Positions 1 to 5,253 of a stretch of DNA of 7,908 nucleotides are shown here, piece by piece (within the stretch, counting starts at the first letter, position 1; each line of letters starts with the position of its first letter). Below the pieces are notes generated by a model. It was not told the origin of the DNA. It did no database searches and saw only the letters and a list, made by a program, of their open reading frames with translations. This DNA comes from Deltaproteobacteria bacterium (lineage in GTDB: Bacteria > Desulfobacterota > SM23-61). The stretch covers positions 1 through 7,908 of the forward strand of contig JAOUFX010000116.1 in assembly GCA_029857975.1 (NCBI GenBank), read 5' to 3'. The position numbers and the translations under genes were made by a program.

Positions 1-13
1 AAAGGAACTCCCT

Positions 14-150
14 CCCATTTTTGTTGGGGCTCTTCCAAAATTCTTTCTCCAGTGCTTGAATGGGTTCGTTGAATGAGCGAAATGATTGCGATGTATTATT
101 AATCGACGGGAAAAAGATTGTCAACCCATTTTTGTTCTCCCCCTCTTCCA
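14..150. repeat. Two direct copies of a CCCATTTTTGTT...CTCTTCCA motif
   Basis: CCCATTTTTGTT occurs at 14-25 and 125-136. Each is followed after a 4-6 nt spacer by CTCTTCCA (30-37 and 143-150). The copies are 111 bp apart. The role is unknown; it looks like a degenerate dispersed repeat. Confidence 0.5.
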
Positions 151-181
151 CCTTTTTCGAGCCGCGAATGCTTACTCATTA

Positions 182-230
182 TCCGGGCTGGAGGGGGGGA
201 AGGAGGGAGAGAATCACCCTCCAGCCGGGA
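182..230. repeat. Inverted repeat, G/C-rich hairpin
   Basis: TCCGGGCTGGAGGG (182-195) is complementary at 13 of 14 positions to CCCTCCAGCCGGGA (217-230), with a purine-rich 21-nt loop. No T-run follows on either strand, so it is not an obvious terminator. Confidence 0.55.
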
Positions 231-248
231 TCGAGCGCTGGATGATCC

Positions 249-263
249 TCCCCGGCCCGGGGA
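249..263. repeat. 15-bp GC-rich palindrome
   Basis: TCCCCGG C CCGGGGA is a perfect 7-bp inverted repeat around one central base. It lies between GGATGAT (240-246) and GCGTTTTAAG (270-279). Those two blocks sit next to each other in the repeats at 2767 and 7083, so the palindrome may interrupt a third, decayed copy. Confidence 0.45.
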
Positions 264-365
264 TTCAGGGCGTTTTAAGCAAGCTCGTTGGTTTTTACAA
301 TTTCGTAATATTGATGTGACGGTTTGGTCGCAGATAATTTTGACCTAAATTGAGCGATTTTTTTA

Positions 366-560
366 CACCACAGAGATCTCAGAGAATAATTTCATAGTTA
401 AAAAACAAAATCAGCTCAATCTTTTCTCTGTGCTCTCATGTAATAAATTCGTCAGATAGAATATGGTGTTGTTTTCACTTAACGAGTGCTCAGAGTAAAG
501 CAGAGAAAAGGGGGTTATTTCCTGGCTTTATCTTAATTTTCCTCTGGGCCCTCTGTGGTG
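366..560. repeat. CCACAGAG-type dispersed inverted repeat, long copy
   Basis: The outer arms CACCACAGAG (366-375) and CTCTGTGGTG (551-560) are perfectly complementary. Inside are further related arms: CTTTTCTCTGTGCTCTC (421-437) and GTGCTCAGAG...CAGAGAAAAG (486-510). This gives a compound structure of four arms. It belongs to the same family as the compact copy at 2561-2639. No open frame is associated with it, so it is a non-autonomous REP/MITE-like repeat. Confidence 0.7.
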
Positions 561-595
561 AATCGCCTTTTTTAGGTTGGAATATGCTCGGCAAA

Positions 596-624
596 CCGGG
601 AAAGCCGCTCTACGGCCTTCCCGG
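596..624 (-). terminator. Hairpin after the SDR gene, probable terminator
   Basis: CCGGGAAAGCCG (596-607) and CGGCCTTCCCGG (613-624) pair over 12 positions with one A-C mismatch and a 5-nt loop. It lies about 25 nt past the SDR stop. On the minus strand it is followed only by TTTGCC, so the U-tract is weak, and it may act as an mRNA-stabilising or inefficient terminator. Confidence 0.6.
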
Positions 625-648
625 AGATCTCCCATTTTTTTCCAAGAG

Positions 649-1401
649 CTATATGGTTTTACCACCGTCAACGGCAATCACCTGCCCGGTTACATAACTG
701 GAAGCATCGGAGGCCAGGTAAATGACTGATCCCACCATCTCCTCGGGATCGGCCACGCGGGCCATAGGAGTTCTGCTCATAGCCATTTTCAGGATGTCGG
801 GGTTATTCCACAGGGCTTCGCTGAAGCGGGTTTTGGTCAGGCCCGGCGCGACCACGTTTACCCGAATATTGTATTGAGCCCATTGCTGGGCCATCACCTT
901 AGTGGCCATAATCACCCCGGCCTTGCTTATGGAATAAACCGGTAATAGATCGGGAGAAATCCCCGCGATGGAGGAAACGTTGATAATTTTTCCTCCTCCT
1001 TTTTCTTTCATCAGCCGGGCTACCGCCTGGCTTAGGAAGAACAACCCTCTCAGGTTGAGGTTCATAATCGCATCCCAGGCCCGTTCATCTACGTCTATAG
1101 CCGAGGCCATCGTGGGATTGGTAGCGGCATTATTCACCAGGATGTCGATCCTCCCGTACTCGGCCATCACTTTGCCAACAAGATTATTGATCTCCTCCAT
1201 CCGGGCCACATGAGCCGCTACCGGCAGGCATTTTTTACCCGTTTTTCTTACCTGCTCTGCCACCTTCTCCAGGTCGGGAAGTTTACGGCTGGCAATAGCA
1301 ACATCCGCACCGGCCTGAGCCAACCCGATAGCCACGGCTTGACCAATCCCCCGACTGGCTCCGGTAATTAGGGCTACTTTGTCTTTTAACGAAAAATTCA
1401 T
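649..1401 (-). CDS. DHRS4-like short-chain dehydrogenase/reductase
   Basis: A 250-residue classical SDR, the usual length for the family. It is a cytosolic NAD(P)(H)-dependent oxidoreductase acting on a hydroxyl or carbonyl group. Visible motifs are the nucleotide-binding TGASRGIG (residues 13-20), NNAA (90-93), the structural Asn in NLNLRG (about 116), Ser143/144 and the catalytic YSISK (Tyr156, Lys160), then APGLTKTRF (185-193). Ser-Arg-Lys after the second beta strand (38-40) suggests a preference for NADP(H); this is inference. The NNAATNP and APGLTKT...ALW signatures resemble the DHRS4 subgroup (peroxisomal carbonyl reductase-like) more than FabG, but the substrate cannot be read from the sequence. 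The ATG start follows AGGAGGTG at 1406-1413 with good spacing. It is 272 bp from the deacetylase gene upstream, so it may have its own promoter. A strong hairpin follows the stop. Confidence 0.95.
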   Translation of the reverse strand: MNFSLKDKVALITGASRGIGQAVAIGLAQAGADVAIASRKLPDLEKVAEQVRKTGKKCLPVAAHVARMEEINNLVGKVMAEYGRIDILVNNAATNPTMASAIDVDERAWDAIMNLNLRGLFFLSQAVARLMKEKGGGKIINVSSIAGISPDLLPVYSISKAGVIMATKVMAQQWAQYNIRVNVVAPGLTKTRFSEALWNNPDILKMAMSRTPMARVADPEEMVGSVIYLASDASSYVTGQVIAVDGGKTI

Positions 1402-1405
1402 TTAA

Positions 1406-1413
1406 CACCTCCT
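1406..1413 (-). promoter_or_regulatory. Ribosome binding site of the SDR gene
   Basis: The minus strand reads AGGAGGTG, with the AGGAGG core 6 nt before the ATG at 1401. This near-perfect Shine-Dalgarno fixes the start of the SDR. Confidence 0.85.
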
Positions 1414-1483
1414 GTTTGGTTTAAAACGCAAAGGACGCATCCCTCCACCCTATGGTACAAGGCATAGCGCAGAGCATCCCTTT

Positions 1484-1496
1484 ATCCTTAAAGGAT
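1484..1496. promoter_or_regulatory. Palindrome upstream of the SDR gene, possible operator
   Basis: ATCCTT A AAGGAT is a perfect 6-bp inverted repeat around one base, about 83 bp upstream of the SDR start and next to an AT-rich tract (1503-1518) that could hold a promoter. Without a recognisable -35/-10 pair, calling it an operator is speculative. Confidence 0.25.
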
Positions 1497-1673
1497 TGAA
1501 GTTAATATATTTTATTTTTGCCTTTCTGTAAAGACTATCACAACCACCTTTCAAATCCAGGGGAAATCACCTCCATAAAATTCAATAAAGATTTGACTCT
1601 CCAACCAAGCACAAATCCTATCCCAACGCGGAAGTCAACATCATCATTAAAAAAAATATCCAAATTTTATTCT

Positions 1674-2519
1674 CTAAGACCCTTCGAAGGGCTGTTTTTT
1701 TTCGTATTGGGCAGCAGCGGTCTCGACAGTCGTAAACACAGCCTCGCTATCTTTTAGCTTCTCAATTAGCTTTTCTAGGATCAACATACGCCCGCCACGT
1801 CCGATCACAAACGGATGGAAGGTGTATATGATCACTCCCCATTCCAGGTTTTTTTTCATGTAGTTATAATCGTTGTTCCAATTTTCGAGCACCAGTTTCG
1901 TGTTCATCAGTCCTGGCAGGATCCAATCCTTCGTGCGGATGAATTCGAAATGCGGATAGTCGTCGAGAGCCCAGCTGACTGGCATCTCAATCAATTTGGT
2001 GGTCTTGCCAAATACCGCTGGCTTATCGAGCGTGATCAAATCGCCCTGGCGCACACGATAGGGCATGAAATCGTTTCCCATCATACTACTGTCGTAAATG
2101 AAACCATGCTTCAGCAACAGTTCTACCGAATGAGAAGAAAGGTCCCATGATGGTGAGCGGTAGCCTCTCGCATAGCGACCCGTGAGCTTTTTAATCTGCT
2201 CGTTGGCGCGTACGAGCCCCTCTTCTTCCTCCTGCCGATTGAGTAGGGCCGGTGGCACGTGTGTCCAGCCATGGTGGCCGATTTCGTGGCCATCATCGTA
2301 CACCTGCTTGCATCGATCGGGATAGGTCTCAATGGTGTGCCCAGGAATATACCACGAGCTGAGGATACGGTGTTCTTTCAGGAGTTTGAGGATCCGTGGC
2401 GTGGCCACATCGGCACCGAATTCCCCGCGCGACACAGGTGTAGCGGAAGTCATGCCGCGCGCGATGAAACCAGACATCGCATCAAAATCGAAGGTCAAGC
2501 AAACAAGATGTCGTTTCAT
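1674..2519 (-). CDS. CE4-type polysaccharide deacetylase family hydrolase (PuuE/HpPgdA-like)
   Basis: A 281-residue metal-dependent hydrolase of the NodB/CE4 fold. These enzymes remove N-acetyl groups from glycans or peptidoglycan, or open cyclic amides. Motif 1 is TFDFDA (9-14; Asp11 as likely base, Asp13 as metal ligand). Motif 2 is GHEIGHHGWTH (77-87; His83 and His87 as metal ligands). Motif 3 is YRSPSW (120-125) and motif 5 is TFHP (233-236; His235). TFDFD rather than TFDDG, with GHEIG ahead of the ligand His, points to the branch with allantoinase PuuE, cyclic imidases and Helicobacter PgdA, so glycan specificity should not be assumed. No signal peptide or membrane segment is visible, which suits a cytosolic enzyme. 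The ATG follows AAAGGAG with 6-nt spacing. A palindrome, CCCTTCGAAGGG, overlaps its last codons. Confidence 0.9.
   Translation of the reverse strand: MKRHLVCLTFDFDAMSGFIARGMTSATPVSRGEFGADVATPRILKLLKEHRILSSWYIPGHTIETYPDRCKQVYDDGHEIGHHGWTHVPPALLNRQEEEEGLVRANEQIKKLTGRYARGYRSPSWDLSSHSVELLLKHGFIYDSSMMGNDFMPYRVRQGDLITLDKPAVFGKTTKLIEMPVSWALDDYPHFEFIRTKDWILPGLMNTKLVLENWNNDYNYMKKNLEWGVIIYTFHPFVIGRGGRMLILEKLIEKLKDSEAVFTTVETAAAQYEKKQPFEGS
1680..1691. repeat. Palindrome at the 3' end of the deacetylase gene
   Basis: CCCTTCGAAGGG is a perfect 12-bp palindrome inside the last codons of the deacetylase (stop at 1674-1676). On the plus strand it is followed by GCTGTTTTTTTT, a terminator-like layout in the direction opposite to the gene; on the minus strand no T-run follows. 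Confidence 0.4.
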
Positions 2520-2525
2520 TTTGGT

Positions 2526-2533
2526 CTCCTTTA
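2526..2533 (-). promoter_or_regulatory. Ribosome binding site of the deacetylase gene
   Basis: The minus strand reads TAAAGGAG, with AGGAG 6 nt before the ATG at 2519, supporting that start. Confidence 0.8.
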
Positions 2534-2560
2534 AAAAACCGAAGTATTATCAAAACTTAA

Positions 2561-2639
2561 CCACAGAGAACACGGAGAAAAGATTAAATATAAATATGCT
2601 ATGAGAATTTTTATTTCCTCCCCTCTGTGCCCTCTGTGG
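2561..2639. repeat. CCACAGAG-type dispersed hairpin repeat, compact copy
   Basis: CCACAGAGAACACGGAG (2561-2577) pairs with CTCTGTGCCCTCTGTGG (2623-2639) with three mismatches, around an AT-rich centre. It lies about 40 bp upstream of the deacetylase start, so it falls in the leader or promoter region of that gene. It is the same family as 366-560. Confidence 0.75.
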
Positions 2640-2766
2640 TTTTATATTTTATCCCCTCTTTTCATAAAATTTTTGACATTACCAAAACCGAACGAATGAG
2701 GCTGCAGCAAGCTGTGGGTATCAAGACCAAGGGGAGATGTCTGCGTTGCTGGCAGCGGGGAATAAC

Positions 2767-2787
2767 ATGGATGATGGCGTTTTAAGA
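2767..2787 (+). repeat. 21-bp dispersed block, copy 1
   Basis: ATGGATGATG-GCGTTTTAAGA recurs at 7083-7103 with one change (G to A). In both places it lies upstream of the longer block with TAATAAG...GCTAACCGC. A partial match (GCGTTTTAAG) is at 270-279. Confidence 0.7.
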
Positions 2788-2892
2788 ACTCGGGGCTGCC
2801 GACGGCACGCTGGCTCATCCATTGATTTCAAACCATCCGGTACGGCGAAGTAGAACTCGCGATTGCTGCACCGAGCCACCACATGCATTGCC

Positions 2893-2986
2893 GCCCAAGC
2901 CCCTGCCCTTACACGTAATAAGATTTGCTAACCGCATTCAATAAAAACAGGGCCTTCTGTCATCAAAGGTGTCCGGTGCTTACCTA
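2893..2986 (+). repeat. Dispersed repeat, copy 1 (right end of a MITE-like element)
   Basis: The 71-bp core 2916-2986 matches 7153-7223 at 66 of 71 positions without gaps; a looser match (CCCAA...CCCTTAC) extends it to the left. The end AAAGGTGTCCGGT (2965-2977) corresponds to the right terminal repeat of the element at 7009-7217. No left terminal repeat is found here. The repeat runs to within 14 bp of the NIF3-like stop codon, and GGT(G/A)C(T/C)TACCTACTG is duplicated across that boundary (2976-2989 and 2991-3004). Confidence 0.75.
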
Positions 2987-2999
2987 CTGCGGTACCTAC

Positions 3000-3875
3000 C
3001 TACTGGATATCGATGATCCCTCCCATGCACACGACCTCCAGGCCCCTTTGCCGAATCGCGCGAATAAAAGGAGTCATCCCTATGGAGTCTCCCAGAAAAT
3101 GGCCTGTGAGAATTAAATTCCCCTGTTTTTCAATCCTGAGCTTCTCAAGATTTTCGAACTCCCCATGGAGAACAACAACTGTTTTATATCCGTTCTGCCA
3201 GTAGAACTGAATGATTGCCGGGTGGGGTGCAGATAAGGCACCGTGGACGAATACCACTTTGGAAGCCTCTGTTTCAGGATCTCCGATGAGTAGACGTGGA
3301 TTTATTCCATATACATCCTTGGCATAGTGTGCCTCCGGCAGGTTTTCGATCAAGAATAGCACATCTTTCAGTTTCCAATGGGGGTTCTTTGAAGCAGCCT
3401 CATCAATCTCTAATTGTAAGATTCTTCTCCCTGCTTCATCAAAGGGGTTGTGGATATTCATAAAAGGCATATTCAGCATCCTCGCTGCGTCAACCTCCAA
3501 TACGGTTTGATTAGGGCATTCATGGTGCAGCATTCGAAAACGGGCATTCTCCATACGCCGAACGATGGTATCGATGGAGTCCGAGAGAGCCGCCATCGAC
3601 TTCTCCCTTGGTATACCGTGCATCTCTAAAAGGTCAATATGTCTCCTGTAGACTTCCCCGCGGTGTAAGAGTACTCCGCATGGATGATGGCCAACGACAG
3701 CATCAAATCCCATCTGTTTTGCCATATGGAGCAGCCCCACATTTACGTCCATTGCAAAGATAAACCTTTTAATGTTTTCACCTGGAACATGAATACCTGA
3801 ATCCAGGGGGACTTCAGACATGTTAGCTAAATTCAGTGCTATGCTTAGAATCTCATCTGTACTTAGCCTTTTCAT
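3000..3875 (-). CDS. NIF3-like putative dinuclear metal-centre protein
   Basis: A 291-residue protein that I assign to the NIF3/YbgI superfamily, a widespread group of toroidal proteins with a two-metal site whose biochemical role is poorly defined. The signature VGHHP is at 61-65 (His63, His64), preceded by FAMDVN (40-45). Asp99 or Asp102 sits where YbgI has a metal-binding Asp, and the C-terminal GHFLGD (258-263) gives His259 and Asp263, spaced like the HxxxE pair of YbgI but with Asp for Glu. These ligands are proposed from the pattern, not from a structure. The frame is open for 36 more codons upstream, but ATG 3875 has an ideal AAAGGAG and the extension is AT-rich with no family features, so I use 3875. 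The stop codon lies at the edge of a dispersed repeat. Confidence 0.75.
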   Translation of the reverse strand: MKRLSTDEILSIALNLANMSEVPLDSGIHVPGENIKRFIFAMDVNVGLLHMAKQMGFDAVVGHHPCGVLLHRGEVYRRHIDLLEMHGIPREKSMAALSDSIDTIVRRMENARFRMLHHECPNQTVLEVDAARMLNMPFMNIHNPFDEAGRRILQLEIDEAASKNPHWKLKDVLFLIENLPEAHYAKDVYGINPRLLIGDPETEASKVVFVHGALSAPHPAIIQFYWQNGYKTVVVLHGEFENLEKLRIEKQGNLILTGHFLGDSIGMTPFIRAIRQRGLEVVCMGGIIDIQ

Positions 3876-3884
3876 CAGAAGAAA

Positions 3885-3892
3885 TCTCCTTT
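3885..3892 (-). promoter_or_regulatory. Ribosome binding site that decides the NIF3-like start
   Basis: The minus strand reads AAAGGAGA, about 9 nt before the ATG at 3875. The longer in-frame start at 3983 has no comparable site, so the shorter product is preferred. Confidence 0.8.
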
Positions 3893-4037
3893 CGAAAATT
3901 GTCAAAAAATATGGGATATCTGAAAAAGATTGAAAAATTATATAAAATAATATTCTGGGGGCTGGGGACATAGTTCCGTTCATTCCGGCTCGCTATTGTA
4001 TCGTAAATCCGGAGCCAACTGAACGACGTCCCTCAGT

Positions 4038-4049
4038 GAAGGCGCCTTC
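4038..4049. repeat. 12-bp palindrome between the small gene and the NIF3-like gene
   Basis: GAAGGCGCCTTC is a perfect palindrome 24 nt past the stop of the small gene at 4073. There is no T-run on the minus strand, so it is a weak terminator candidate or a protein-binding site. Confidence 0.35.
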
Positions 4050-4072
4050 CGAGCGTCCCCCTTTTCTCCGGG

Positions 4073-4280
4073 TCAGGCCGAAGCCATCTTGCGGATGAGG
4101 TCCAGGTCCAGCTTGCCGGAGGTTCCCCATCCCTTTTTGCCGGGAGGAATTTCCGGCCTAAATTTCTCATAGAGACCGTAGGTATTTTCATCTAGCTACC
4201 TTGCAAATACCCATTACTTCACCCTCGTTCTTCAGGGCCTTCTGGCGCTCGAAATTTTCCGCAGCCGGTTGGCGATCCAT
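4073..4280 (-). pseudogene. Small gene overlapping the archaemetzincin 3' end, split by a frameshift
   Basis: Two short minus-strand frames look like one small protein of about 69 residues. Frame one, 4188-4280, starts at ATG 4280 and reads MDRQPAAENF...GEVMGICKVAR before TGA. Frame two, 4073-4192, is open but has no start codon; it reads DENTYGLYEKF, then PEIPPGKKGWG, then GKLDLDLIRK, to a TGA. Its codon use matches the neighbouring genes and its composition is strongly protein-like, with a Pro/Gly/Trp turn region and an amphipathic C-terminus. The frames meet at 4188-4195, where losing one base or gaining two would join them. An AGAGG lies just upstream of the ATG. The first frame overlaps the archaemetzincin stop by 49 nt, the arrangement of translationally coupled genes. 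I do not recognise the family. It may be a real mutation, a sequencing error or, less likely, programmed frameshifting. Confidence 0.55.
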
Positions 4281-5218
4281 TGCGCCTCTGGACCGAAGCC
4301 CGCACGACGGTAAAATTTCAGCATCCGTTCATAACGAAGGACAACATCGAACCCGATACTGGAATGTAATTTGCGCAAACAAACCGGGCAAAGGAATTGC
4401 GGTCGGGAATCGCTCTCTTGAAGATGGTTGGATCCATTCATGACGCAGCGAAAATAGACACAATGTGCCAAGGAAAACATATGGCCGGTCTCGTGAACCA
4501 AAACTTTACAGCTTCTTTTCAGTAAAGTTTCCCAGTCCTCTCTTCCCCGCCTCTCCCCATAAAAAGCCGGGTCGTAACGGGCAAAGCTGAATACTCCCAC
4601 ACGATCTCTAAGAGATGCCTGGCCGAAAACGAAATTCCATGTAGGATCCGGATAGAGGTCTACCATGGTGATAGCCAAAAGGCAGAAAGCATCGCCGGTA
4701 AGCAAGGACTTCAGATATCTTAGAACATCCGTGGACAGGATTTGCCGTTTCCGGGTGGACGGGTTGATCCGGGTGGTAAACGGGGGATCCCCGCCGGGTT
4801 TCGGGCTCAGGACCTCCGCTCCCATCCCGAAGAAGACTTCGGTATATTTCTTCAGCAATTCCACCGGAGGACTTCCCTCCGGGGAAAAATCACCCAAGGG
4901 GAAGAGGTAGATCCTGTTCCGGGTCCGATCCGGCCGATTCGGCTTGGAACGGACGAATTCTTCGAAAGTCTGCCCGGGCTCCGGGTGAGCCGCCAGCCAG
5001 TCCTCGGGCTTGGGAGAGGGAATCGGTTCAAAATCGGTCCCGGCGTCCAGGGCAAGACGCAGGGCTTCAGGCAGTCCAGCCATGGGCCCAATGGCCTTAA
5101 GCCTTTCTTCGGGTCCGGGGGGCTCAAAGGCCATCGCCAGCTCTCCCCAAGGGGTGCTTCCAATGAAAAGCAGGGTTATGGAGAAGAAGCAGGAATAATA
5201 AAGTTTCGGCAGTCTCAA
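4232..5218 (-). CDS. Secreted archaemetzincin-like zinc metalloprotease (AMZ1/2-type)
   Basis: A 328-residue putative zinc peptidase of the archaemetzincin family (M54). The signature is intact in order: HETGHMFSLAHC (242-253; zinc ligands His242, His246, His252, catalytic Glu243), Cys258, the Met-turn Met260 in CVMNGSNHLQES, and CPVC (277-280), the structural zinc cysteines. Stretches such as AITMVDLYP (182-190) and WNFVFGQASL (194-203) closely resemble what I recall of vertebrate AMZ1/AMZ2. Two oddities: Ser249 replaces the Gly of HExxHxxGxxH, and the N-terminus (1-30) is a good signal peptide, with a hydrophobic core at 11-20 and an AMA/FE cleavage site, so the enzyme is probably exported. 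That signal peptide supports the TTG start at 5218, preceded by GAGGAAGGGGG; the next Met (29) would remove it. It lies 35 bp after the carboxyltransferase stop, probably co-transcribed, and overlaps the small gene downstream. Confidence 0.9.
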   Translation of the reverse strand: MRLPKLYYSCFFSITLLFIGSTPWGELAMAFEPPGPEERLKAIGPMAGLPEALRLALDAGTDFEPIPSPKPEDWLAAHPEPGQTFEEFVRSKPNRPDRTRNRIYLFPLGDFSPEGSPPVELLKKYTEVFFGMGAEVLSPKPGGDPPFTTRINPSTRKRQILSTDVLRYLKSLLTGDAFCLLAITMVDLYPDPTWNFVFGQASLRDRVGVFSFARYDPAFYGERRGREDWETLLKRSCKVLVHETGHMFSLAHCVYFRCVMNGSNHLQESDSRPQFLCPVCLRKLHSSIGFDVVLRYERMLKFYRRAGFGPEAQWIANRLRKISSARRP

Positions 5219-5221
5219 TGT

Positions 5222-5232
5222 CCCCCTTCCTC
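5222..5232 (-). promoter_or_regulatory. Ribosome binding site for the TTG start of the archaemetzincin
   Basis: The minus strand reads GAGGAAGGGGG, 3 nt before the TTG at 5218, with its AGGAAGG part about 6 nt away. It lies inside the 35-bp gap after the carboxyltransferase and, with the signal peptide, supports initiation at this non-ATG codon. Confidence 0.6.
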
Positions 5233-5253
5233 TTCAGCTGCCGCCTTTCGCTC

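Larger units (their letters stand above)
1..595. other. Gene-free stretch with repeats only
   Basis: No frame here reads like protein: the short open frames have skewed composition, no recognisable motif and no convincing ribosome binding site. The region holds a duplicated 24-26 bp motif (14-37 and 125-150), an inverted repeat (182-195 with 217-230), a 15-bp palindrome (249-263) and a long CCACAGAG-type inverted repeat (366-560). It is the intergenic space beyond the 3' end of the SDR; the next gene to the left is outside the window. Confidence 0.6.
2520..2999. other. 480-bp intergenic stretch made largely of repeats
   Basis: Between the NIF3-like gene and the deacetylase there is no supportable gene. 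It contains a compact CCACAGAG hairpin (2561-2639), the short block at 2767-2787 and the longer repeat at 2893-2986. The 2690-2890 section has GC-rich, codon-like composition, but short frames in all phases are broken by stops and match nothing I recognise; it could be the decayed interior of a mobile element. Confidence 0.55.

Noticed and set aside
60..348. Three overlapping plus-strand open frames near the left edge
   Set aside because: They overlap each other in all phases across inverted repeats, have no motif or ribosome binding site, and look like chance frames in repeat DNA.
1518..1757. 79-residue plus-strand open frame
   Set aside because: It overlaps the deacetylase 3' end antisense, has no ribosome binding site and its product looks like translated intergenic DNA.
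3900..3905. TTGACA on the minus strand upstream of the NIF3-like gene
   Set aside because: It lies only about 25 nt before the ATG, and no -10 sequence can fit between it and the ribosome binding site.
3876..3983. N-terminal extension of the NIF3-like frame by 36 residues
   Set aside because: The extension is AT-rich intergenic sequence including the TGGGGACAT motif, has no ribosome binding site at 3983, and the internal ATG at 3875 has a strong one.
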